Below, one piece after another: positions 16,205 through 24,362 of a DNA stretch of 41,094 nucleotides. The position numbers and the translations under genes are program-made. Within the stretch, counting starts at the first letter, position 1. Each line of letters opens with the position of its first letter. The notes under the pieces are model-generated. The model saw only the letters and a program-made list of their open reading frames with translations, did not search any database and was not told the origin of the DNA. Source of the DNA: Candidatus Hinthialibacteria bacterium OLB16 (GTDB lineage Bacteria > Hinthialibacterota > Hinthialibacteria > OLB16); assembly GCA_001567115.1 (NCBI GenBank), contig LMZT01000094.1, positions 1 to 41,094 on the forward strand, in the 5' to 3' direction.

Positions 16205-17581
16205 ATGAGCCACTGGAACCTGTCACAGATTTCAGGACACCTGAGCGCAGAAATTGCCGGCTATCAGCGTGAAACTGAATCCTTCAGCCTGGAAGAACTT
16301 CAAGTTCTGGCGGTTCTGGGTGCAGGTGTTGAACGGACCCTGGACCCCCTCAAATTGAATCTGTTGTTCGAGCGGATTTTTTCGGATTTAGGCTACCGCC
16401 TTGAAATTCAGATACTCTCTTCGGATGAAAGCCCTCCCAGCCCGGAACAGCAGGACTCTGGCCACCAGTTCAGATTCCATCTGACTCCGCCCCATGAAAT
16501 GGAGGCGGAAGATTTTCAAGGCTGGATCGAACTGATTCCGATCGATCCATACAAAAAACTGACCCAGAAAGAAGAAACCTTCCTCCAGTTTTTATGCCGG
16601 CAGGTCAGCGCGGTTCTTGCGCATCAGTGGCTTTACCAGAACCTCGAACGCACCCGTGAAAAACTCCAGGCGGCGCTGAGCACTGTTCAGGAGATTTCCG
16701 CCTTCATCGGGCATGAAATCCGCAGCCCGATCTCTTCACTTCTCTCGCTTGGTTTCATGATGGAAGAAGATATTCGGGAACTGAGCCGCAAGCCCTCCCC
16801 GTCGATGGAAGAATGGAAGAGCTTTCTCGACCAGATGGCGCAGGCAGTTGCTCTGATGCAGAAAATCACACGATCCACATACCTGCTTGGGACACTCGAA
16901 ATCGATCCAACCCATTCCATGCGGGATCTGGAGTGGGTGGAAGTCGGGAAGAGCCTGATCGGGACTGCATCGACAGCCTACTCATTCGATATCCGCCGCA
17001 GGGGCCTCAAGGTGGTGGTGCGGAAAGAATCCAGCTTTGCGCATGAGCATGTGCTGGTGCAGCGGGCCTGGTTCGAGGCGATATTTGACAATCTGCTCGG
17101 CAATGCAATCAAGTATTCCAGCGAAGGCGGCCGGATCGATTTTTCGATTCTTCGCAGGGAGGGGTTTTATATCATTCATGTCAGCAATCCTGTCGACAAT
17201 CCAACATCACCCGATCGTTTGAACCGCCTCTTTGAGAAAGGATACCGTGGAGCCGATGCCGCTTTTAACATTCAGACCATTGGCGCCAATCAGGGTCTGG
17301 GGCTCTATTTCGTCAATCGAATTGTGACACTGGGATATGGAGGCCGGATCTTCGTGTGGCTGGATTCCCAGCGGAACAGCGATGGTGTGCGTGAAGGTGA
17401 ATCGGTTGAGACACAGGTTTTTGGTGATCCTGATTCAACCACTCCGGAGGGAAAGCAATTTTTTCTTATCGAGATTCGCATCCCGGAAAAACTCTCCTCT
17501 CTCCTCTCGATTTTGAGGATCAACCAGTCTGACCAGGGCCACATCAAACCTGTTCCAGACCATCCGGGACATGGTTATTGA
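16205..17581 (+). CDS. Soluble histidine kinase-like protein
   Basis: 458 residues with no membrane segment. Residues 30-145 look like a GAF-type sensor domain. A short coiled coil leads to the HisKA-like phosphoacceptor FIGHEIRSPISSL with His170. The HATPase domain has an N-box (FDNLLGNAIKYSSEGG) and the G2-like NQGLGLYFVNRIV, but the DxGxG G1 box is not visible; the equivalent stretch reads SNPVDNPTS. It could still bind ATP weakly or act as a degenerate kinase. No response regulator gene is adjacent, so it is an orphan. The long loop near residue 400 and the Pro-rich C-terminus are unusual. ATG at 16205 is assumed; the ribosome site is poor. Confidence 0.82.
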   Translation: MSHWNLSQISGHLSAEIAGYQRETESFSLEELQVLAVLGAGVERTLDPLKLNLLFERIFSDLGYRLEIQILSSDESPPSPEQQDSGHQFRFHLTPPHEMEAEDFQGWIELIPIDPYKKLTQKEETFLQFLCRQVSAVLAHQWLYQNLERTREKLQAALSTVQEISAFIGHEIRSPISSLLSLGFMMEEDIRELSRKPSPSMEEWKSFLDQMAQAVALMQKITRSTYLLGTLEIDPTHSMRDLEWVEVGKSLIGTASTAYSFDIRRRGLKVVVRKESSFAHEHVLVQRAWFEAIFDNLLGNAIKYSSEGGRIDFSILRREGFYIIHVSNPVDNPTSPDRLNRLFEKGYRGADAAFNIQTIGANQGLGLYFVNRIVTLGYGGRIFVWLDSQRNSDGVREGESVETQVFGDPDSTTPEGKQFFLIEIRIPEKLSSLLSILRINQSDQGHIKPVPDHPGHGY

Positions 17582-17819
17582 AAATACCCCGAGCCATCCA
17601 GCCTGAAGCCCCGGGAACAGTTCTCTTCCTTCCAGCGGGCAATATTCTGCCGTTCATGAGGATATGGAACTCACGGAAACCCGGAATTCAAGGAAAACTG
17701 GACCATCGGCGCGCCCCTTTTCAACAGGTTCTTATTGACATCCTCGGGGATAATATCAATCCTGAGTATTCAGATTGTGTGTATTATGCTGGTGATGTCT
17801 GATTGAACCTGAAAAATCC

Positions 17820-20309
17820 ATGGCAGTTGATGTCATTCGTACAAAAGGCCCCTTTTTGGGGGTTTTTCTGGTCTCTGGAGCGACACTCATGTATGAAGTG
17901 TTGCTCACCCGCATTTTCAGTGTGACCCTGTGGTACCACTATGCATTTGTTGTCATATCGATCGCATTATTCGGGATCACAGTCGGGGCGAACCTCATTT
18001 ATCTCTTCCCTGAATACTTCACTTCGATCCGATCCAAATATCACCTGTCCCTTTACTCCTTTGCCTTTTCAGTGGCGATGGTATTCAGCTTCTTATCATT
18101 CCTGTGCATTCCTTTCATCGATCCGAAAGAGAGCACGATTGTCGATTATTTTTCGATCATCCTCATCTTCCTGATCGTTTCGATTCCGTTTGTTTTCAGC
18201 GGAATCTGCCTGTGCCTTGCACTAACCCGGTTTCCAACCCAGCTGAGTGGTTTGTACAGCGCGGATCTGACCGGAGCAGGGCTGGGTTGCCTGCTCCTCT
18301 TTCTGAGTCTCGAAGCTTTCGACGCCCCGACCGCAGTGATCTTTTCCGCGTTGGTTGCCAGCCTTGCCTCACTTTCGTTTCTCGGTGAAAGCCGTTCGCG
18401 GCTTTTACGGAAGTTCGCCACAGGCTTTATGGCACTTCTGATTCTGGTCATTTTTTCGAATACCATACGAGCCATCCAGGATAAACCGTTCCTGCGCTTA
18501 AGGTGGGTGAAGGGTCAGCTGGAATCCGCCCCACTTTATGAAAAATGGAACTCATTTTCACGGATTCAGATTCAGGGAGATAAGAACCAGGAGGTCAAAC
18601 CTGCCGGGAAAGGCCTCAGCGCCACTTATACCCCCACAACCACAATACGCCAATTGCAGCTCCTGATCGACAGTGGCGCAGAGAGCTCACTGACCGGCTG
18701 GGGAGGGGATACAAACCGGCTGGACTACCTTAAATACGATGTCATCAACTTCCCCTACCTGATTCGAATGCCCAGGGAAGTTCTGGTTATCGGAAGTGGG
18801 GGCGGACGGGACATCCTTGCCGGGCTGGCTTTTAGTGTTGACTCCATTGTGGGAGTCGAGATCAACCGAAATATTCTGGATGCAGTCAATAATCGATTCG
18901 GTGAGTTCACCGGGCACCTGGATCAGGACAAAAGGGTCCGGTTCGTCAATGATGAAGCACGAGCGTATGTCACCCGTGAAAAACAGACTTTCGATCTGAT
19001 CCAGGCTCCACTCGCAGACACCTGGGCTGCCACTGTTGCCGGAGCCTACATGCTGGCCGAAAATCAGTTGTACACAGTCGAGGCCTGGACCGCCTTTCTT
19101 GATAAAGTACGACCGGATGGGATTCTGTCTTTTTCCCGCTGGCATGTGAAAGATGCTCCCTGGGAAATTTACCGGCTTATCTCACTGGCGGTGGCAGCGC
19201 TCGAGCGCCAGGGCATCACACAGCCGCGAGACCATCTCCTGCTGGTCAGTCATTTTCCTCCATCCGAGTCAGTTGGGATCGGAAATCTCATGATCAGCAA
19301 ATCTCCAATTAAACCAGCCGATATCGACAGGGCCGAAAGGCTGGCCGCCTCGATGAGATTCACGGTTGACCTTTCACCGCGTGTTGCGGCCAGCTCCACA
19401 CTCGAAAATCTCGCGACCGGAAGACCCTTCGAAGAATTTTCAGAAAACCTGCCGGTGGATCTTTCACCTCCCACAGATGATTCTCCCTTTTTCTTCAATA
19501 TGCTGAGGATGCGTGCCATTTTTGACCGGGCCGCCTGGAACCAGGGGCCGGTTGCCTTTCACATGAAGGCTGTCTTTGTCCTGGGCAGCCTGCTTGTCAG
19601 CGCACTGGTTCTCACTCTGATGTTCATTGTCCTTCCCTTGATTCTCCGTGTAGAACAGGTGCGAATGCATGGCTGCATCCCGCTCTTCTTCTTTTTCAGC
19701 TCCATCGGGATGGGCTTTATGCTGATCGAAATTTCACAGATGCAACGCCTGAGCCTGCTGCTCGGACATCCGACCTATGGCCTGACAACTGTCCTGGCAA
19801 CCCTGCTCATCGCCAGCGGCCTGGGCGGCTGGGCCACACAACAGATTCAGAATCCCGCCTTCATTGGTGTTATCCTGTTCCTCGTTCTTCTCACTGTTTT
19901 AGGTCTGGTGGGTTTTTATTCACCGCACCTGATCGGGAAGTTTCAGGGGGCCTCGAACCTGGAAAAGATTCTGGCCAGTGTCGGAATCCTGGCCGGGCTG
20001 GGGTTGTTGATGGGAACTGCATTTCCTCTGGGAATGAAAGTGGCGCTGGTGCGTTCATCCTCGCTGGCTCCCTGGCTGTTTGGAATCAATGCCGCGGCGG
20101 GTGTGCTCGCATCCATTCTGGCGGTTGTCATCTCCCTTTCCTGGGGGATCTCGCTTTCATATTGGGCCGGGGTGGTCTGTTACCTGATCGCTTTATTTGC
20201 ATTTGTGTGGGCTTGCCTGTCCGAAGGATACTCAATTGTTCCACGCCCCGAAAAGATCGACTCCGGATCAGCTGATGCAATTGAGGTCGAAGCCCAGCCT
20301 GTCGAATAA
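17820..20309 (+). CDS. Multipass membrane protein with spermidine synthase-like domain
   Basis: 829 residues. An N-terminal group of about six hydrophobic helices (residues 10-220) leads into a SpeE-like Rossmann domain at about 240-470. That domain has the nucleotide-binding glycine motif VLVIGSGGGRD near 325, the acidic VGVEINRN strand end, VNDEARAYV and FDLIQAPLADTW. A second group of about six helices (580-800) closes the protein. Such fused transporter-like aminopropyltransferases are widespread in uncultivated and planctomycete-like bacteria, but the substrate is unproven and polyamine synthesis should not be assumed. The 238-bp gap before it holds a TTGACA at 17735-17740 without a well-placed -10 box; the start has no obvious ribosome site. 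Confidence 0.85.
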   Translation: MAVDVIRTKGPFLGVFLVSGATLMYEVLLTRIFSVTLWYHYAFVVISIALFGITVGANLIYLFPEYFTSIRSKYHLSLYSFAFSVAMVFSFLSFLCIPFIDPKESTIVDYFSIILIFLIVSIPFVFSGICLCLALTRFPTQLSGLYSADLTGAGLGCLLLFLSLEAFDAPTAVIFSALVASLASLSFLGESRSRLLRKFATGFMALLILVIFSNTIRAIQDKPFLRLRWVKGQLESAPLYEKWNSFSRIQIQGDKNQEVKPAGKGLSATYTPTTTIRQLQLLIDSGAESSLTGWGGDTNRLDYLKYDVINFPYLIRMPREVLVIGSGGGRDILAGLAFSVDSIVGVEINRNILDAVNNRFGEFTGHLDQDKRVRFVNDEARAYVTREKQTFDLIQAPLADTWAATVAGAYMLAENQLYTVEAWTAFLDKVRPDGILSFSRWHVKDAPWEIYRLISLAVAALERQGITQPRDHLLLVSHFPPSESVGIGNLMISKSPIKPADIDRAERLAASMRFTVDLSPRVAASSTLENLATGRPFEEFSENLPVDLSPPTDDSPFFFNMLRMRAIFDRAAWNQGPVAFHMKAVFVLGSLLVSALVLTLMFIVLPLILRVEQVRMHGCIPLFFFFSSIGMGFMLIEISQMQRLSLLLGHPTYGLTTVLATLLIASGLGGWATQQIQNPAFIGVILFLVLLTVLGLVGFYSPHLIGKFQGASNLEKILASVGILAGLGLLMGTAFPLGMKVALVRSSSLAPWLFGINAAAGVLASILAVVISLSWGISLSYWAGVVCYLIALFAFVWACLSEGYSIVPRPEKIDSGSADAIEVEAQPVE

Positions 20310-20367
20310 AACCAGATCATTCGAAATGAGAAACTCTCACCTCAGTAGAAGTTTTGGAGAAAATAAA

Positions 20368-23300
20368 ATGCGAAGTCTATCGATTTTTTCTCTGTTGCTG
20401 TTGATGGGCCTGCAAGGTGCACCTGCCCCGGCGGAAAATCCATGCACCAATGGGTCCTTTGAACAACTCGACGCCCAGGGGATTCCAGTGGATTGGTCCC
20501 CCGTGTCTCCACTTTCTATTTCGAACGATGCCAGAGGTGGACACAATTCACTTCGCATTGTCCGGGATCGAACAGATGCCGGGACAGAAGCCGGTGTGAA
20601 TCGAGCCTGGGTGCCTGAAAATGGCCAAAGAGGTGCCATGATCGATCGCCTCAAGGGAGGGATGGAGTTCTGGTATAAGGCCATTTCCTCTCATGGCGCC
20701 CAGATGAATGTCGGGGTTATCCCGATGAACCAGCGCCCTTATGAGGAGACTCATGCGAGCCGCGCACTATTCGATATTCCGCCTCAGCATATCGGAGATG
20801 GCTTGTGGCATCGCGCCCGCCTCAAGTATGACTATTCAGAACGTCCGGAAGTCAAATGGGTTCACTTTGCCGCACGCATCACCGGAGGAACCGGGGAGTT
20901 CCTGCTGGATGAGGTTTCCTACCTCGAACAGGTTGGGCCGAATCTGGTCATCGATACCCTCTGGATCGATGAGGATCCTACGCAACCCGGGCTGGCTGGA
21001 ACATTAAGGACCCGGATCAGGAACACCGGTGATCAGGATGCCTCTCAGGTCCAGATAACCTGTCTGCCGAGTTCGCAGATTCAGGGGATTGTATTCGAAC
21101 CACCCCGGATCCTCCTTTCACAGATAAAGGTCGGCCAGATTGAAAATATCCGGTTTCGCCTGCTTGGAAAAAGAGCAGATTCGGGGATGCTCACCATGCT
21201 TGCGAATGCAGAGAATCTCAAAGCTTCCGAGGTCATCCGGATTGCTCCACAGATGAAGATCGAATCTTTTGGCCCTGTTTCACCCGTCGTCATACAAGGG
21301 ACTGAATCCCGTGTGGAATGTCTGGTCAAGAACTCGGGAAATGCTTTCCTGATTAAACCTCAGGCGGCTTTTGAGGTGAATGGCAAAGAGGCAAAGGTCT
21401 CGCTTCCCTGGATTCCTCCTGGGGATTCGGCGGTGCTCTCCGCAGCCCTCAATCCCGCCACCGAAACATTGCAATCGAAGATCAGTGTCGAACTGACTTC
21501 TCAAAACTGCGGGGGGACCCTGAATCATGAATCCTCAGTCACTGTTGTTTCATCTGAATCCCCATCTACAGACGGAACTGGGCTTCTCGCCCATCAGGAC
21601 TCATCGGGATGGATCATCGGCAATGAAAAGGTCCGTTTGATTGCACGGAATAATTCCTATGGGATCAGTCCGATTGAAATCCAGGGCCAATTCTCCTCTG
21701 TCTGGAAAACTGTGGCCTGGCTCCCGACTTTCGGGAGGGTTGTGCTGAAAAACTCAGGAGGGGGCAGAGAGGTCCATCCACTGATCTGCAGCCCGGAATC
21801 TGCCACGGCGGCTGTTGCCGATTCACAGCAGGCAGTCTTCTCATTAAAAACTGGTTTCAAGGATGCTGATGGTTCTATCTGGAGCTTTTCCTCCTCTTTC
21901 ACGCTGGGAGAAGACCTCTCTGAGATTGCAGTTCAGTACCATCTTGAATGTGACAGACCAAGGGAGCTGCTCGCATTCGATGGCCCCATGGTCTATGCCC
22001 TCGAAAGGGATGAAGCGGTGTTTCCCGGGCTTGAGTGGCTGGTTGATGGAGAGATTTCATCAAGCGATCTCGATATCAATCAGGGGCATCCGCATCAGAC
22101 CCGTTATGTAGTTCACCCCAACATGGTGACCATTCCAGCGGTTGGCGTGCACTCCAGCTGGGGAACTCTCGGATTGATCTGGGACATTAAACAGAAATGG
22201 GATGGGGAGAGAGACCGTCCGGGTGTCGTATTCGCTTCACCGGATCGATTCAACCACCAGCGCAGCCATCTGGCGGGCTTGATGATCCCCACAGTCCCTG
22301 AATTTGTTAAAATGAACCAGAGGGAAGCTTTCAATCCATACCCCCTCGCCGCGGGGCGATCCCTGGCCATTTCCTGTTCGATCCTGGTTCAAGCCGATGC
22401 GGCAGATCCTCTGACAGCCATCGATGCCTGGAGCAGGCACTATGGTTTCCCGGAACCTGAGCCACTTCCCCATGGGAGTTATGATCAGGAGATCCAGTTT
22501 TCGATGCGTGGATATCTGGAATCCCTCTGGGATGCAGATTCCCAAAATGGTGGACCTCAAAAAAGTGGGCCAGAATCCATGTCTTTTCTCGACAGGCCAC
22601 AGGATTATATCGGGGATCTGTTGCTTGGAGCGATCCGATCTCCCGATCCGGAGGTGAAGGCCAGATGCCTCGAAAGGGCCAGGCAGATCCAGTCTCTTCG
22701 CAAAGATAACCCAGGCCTGAAGCCAGCTGATCCTGTAAAGCCTGGTGAGATCTTTTCAGAATATTATCCAGCTCCGCTTGAACTTGCATGGACCGGCCAG
22801 GACCGGGTCGGGGCCTTGCTGGCTGGGCGCGATAAACAGGGAGGGTGGCGGTTCGATGCAGATTTCCAGGACAATGCCATCTTCAAGGGGTTTGATTACC
22901 ATATTCTTGGAGAAGATAATGCCATCGAGATCGGCACCTGTGCCAGGAATTGCACCCTCGTTCTGAGGTATGCACTCACTTCGGGGGATCTCCATACATT
23001 TCAGTCCATGCTCCCCACACTCGAGATCATGGAAGAATTCCGTGTCCCTCGTGCAGCGCAGGTGTGGGAGGTTCCGGTCCACACACCCGATATTCTGGCT
23101 GCTGCGGATGCAATCGATGCATTCCTCGCTGCATTTCGAATCAGTTCTGATCCCCGCTGGCTGAAAGATGCGGTGGATTGGGCCAGGAGGGGGCTGCCAT
23201 TTGTCTACGCCTGGCAGGAACCGAAACTCCCCTTTGTGCTGGGAGCCACAATTCCAGTTTTCGGCGCCTCCCTGCGCAACTATTCCTGGTTTGGATTGCC

Positions 23301-24321
23301 TGTTCAATGGAATGGGCTTCGATATGCCGAAGCTCTGCTAGACCTTGCCGATGTGGATGACAGTTACCCGTGGCGAAGAATTGCCGAATTGATCCTGCGC
23401 AGCGCAATCCGCCAGCAGGCACCCGATGGTCCGGATGCCGCCTTGTGGCCGGATAATACAAGCGCTATCGATGGCGCGCGATGCCCCTGGGTGTTTTCCC
23501 CGAGACAGATTATCCAGGCCATCATGAAGTTCGAAGGCAATTCCCTTTCTCCTGTCACACACCTGCTGCACGAAGGGGAGGCATTGATCCCGGTAACCAC
23601 AGCGGGGGCGCTTTCGGACCTGAAACGGCATGGAGAGCAGGTGTCATTCAAAGTCACATACTCAGAGGGGCTGGAGAGCCAGGTCCTTCTCGCCAATCTA
23701 TCCCGGCCATCCCAGGTATTGGTGGATGGCCACCCCCTGCCAGAAGCCCCAACCCACAAGGAAACACTCCCTGGTGGGTGTTGGCGCTATAACCCGGACC
23801 AGGGTTTTCTGATTCTCTCCATCCCGAAATCCGGCGCCTCTCTTGTCCAGATCGATGGGTGCCGGTATGCATCATTCGAAAGGATCGCCGCATTGAAAAC
23901 CTCCATCGATTTTTCTTTTGATCAGGGAACTGATGGCTGGCTGGCGCTCAATGACATCGAAAATCTTGCAGCCCGGAATGGCTTTCTCTCTGGAGAGGTC
24001 TCCGGGAATGATCCCTACATGATCCGCAGTTTTCTGAAAGTGGATGGTGACAAGGAAAAACAGGTTGAAATCAAACTCAAACTGGCCAGCAGGAGTATCG
24101 GGCAGCTGTATTGGACAACAGAGAATTCACCCGATGTTCGTGAAGATAAAGTGGCCAGTTTCGAAATCCAGGGAGGCAGCCAGGTTGAAACGATCCGGGT
24201 CGATCTGGCCCATCACCCACACTGGAAAGGCCAGACTATTACTTCGATCCGGCTGGATCCCTGCAACGGCCTTGGTCAGGGATCATTTGAAATCGATTCA
24301 ATACGTGCGATTAAAGACTGA
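20368..24321 (+). CDS. Very large secreted multidomain glycosidase-like protein
   Basis: About 1317 residues with a signal peptide ending near GAPAPAE. Residues 20-200 resemble a carbohydrate-binding beta-sandwich (NGSFEQLDAQGIPVDW to EFLLDEVSYLEQ). Residues 205-420 look like two CARDB/immunoglobulin-like modules (LRTRIRNTGDQDASQV, ECLVKNSGNAFL). A larger beta-sandwich follows to about 700. Residues 720-1130 form a probable (alpha/alpha)6 barrel, seen in helix-rich repeats such as EDNAIEIGTCARNC and WLKDAVDWARRGLPFVY. A final beta domain (1170-1317) resembles a second carbohydrate-binding module. The overall design is that of a polysaccharide-degrading enzyme, but I cannot assign a GH or PL family. 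GGAG upstream supports the ATG at 20368. It lies 41 bp before another secreted glycosidase-like gene. Confidence 0.78.
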   Translation: MRSLSIFSLLLLMGLQGAPAPAENPCTNGSFEQLDAQGIPVDWSPVSPLSISNDARGGHNSLRIVRDRTDAGTEAGVNRAWVPENGQRGAMIDRLKGGMEFWYKAISSHGAQMNVGVIPMNQRPYEETHASRALFDIPPQHIGDGLWHRARLKYDYSERPEVKWVHFAARITGGTGEFLLDEVSYLEQVGPNLVIDTLWIDEDPTQPGLAGTLRTRIRNTGDQDASQVQITCLPSSQIQGIVFEPPRILLSQIKVGQIENIRFRLLGKRADSGMLTMLANAENLKASEVIRIAPQMKIESFGPVSPVVIQGTESRVECLVKNSGNAFLIKPQAAFEVNGKEAKVSLPWIPPGDSAVLSAALNPATETLQSKISVELTSQNCGGTLNHESSVTVVSSESPSTDGTGLLAHQDSSGWIIGNEKVRLIARNNSYGISPIEIQGQFSSVWKTVAWLPTFGRVVLKNSGGGREVHPLICSPESATAAVADSQQAVFSLKTGFKDADGSIWSFSSSFTLGEDLSEIAVQYHLECDRPRELLAFDGPMVYALERDEAVFPGLEWLVDGEISSSDLDINQGHPHQTRYVVHPNMVTIPAVGVHSSWGTLGLIWDIKQKWDGERDRPGVVFASPDRFNHQRSHLAGLMIPTVPEFVKMNQREAFNPYPLAAGRSLAISCSILVQADAADPLTAIDAWSRHYGFPEPEPLPHGSYDQEIQFSMRGYLESLWDADSQNGGPQKSGPESMSFLDRPQDYIGDLLLGAIRSPDPEVKARCLERARQIQSLRKDNPGLKPADPVKPGEIFSEYYPAPLELAWTGQDRVGALLAGRDKQGGWRFDADFQDNAIFKGFDYHILGEDNAIEIGTCARNCTLVLRYALTSGDLHTFQSMLPTLEIMEEFRVPRAAQVWEVPVHTPDILAAADAIDAFLAAFRISSDPRWLKDAVDWARRGLPFVYAWQEPKLPFVLGATIPVFGASLRNYSWFGLPVQWNGLRYAEALLDLADVDDSYPWRRIAELILRSAIRQQAPDGPDAALWPDNTSAIDGARCPWVFSPRQIIQAIMKFEGNSLSPVTHLLHEGEALIPVTTAGALSDLKRHGEQVSFKVTYSEGLESQVLLANLSRPSQVLVDGHPLPEAPTHKETLPGGCWRYNPDQGFLILSIPKSGASLVQIDGCRYASFERIAALKTSIDFSFDQGTDGWLALNDIENLAARNGFLSGEVSGNDPYMIRSFLKVDGDKEKQVEIKLKLASRSIGQLYWTTENSPDVREDKVASFEIQGGSQVETIRVDLAHHPHWKGQTITSIRLDPCNGLGQGSFEIDSIRAIKD

Positions 24322-24362
24322 GGGAGTTTTTTCATGCCATCTTGCGAGGAGGAAGTCATCTT

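Noticed and set aside
17735-17756. TTGACA with TAATAT as a promoter for the gene at 17820
   Set aside because: The hexamers are only 10 nt apart, and no good -10 box lies 16-18 nt downstream of TTGACA.
17578-17802. Possible 74-residue gene between the histidine kinase and the spermidine-synthase-like gene
   Set aside because: It would use a TTG overlapping the kinase stop, has no ribosome site and its product looks like non-coding translation.
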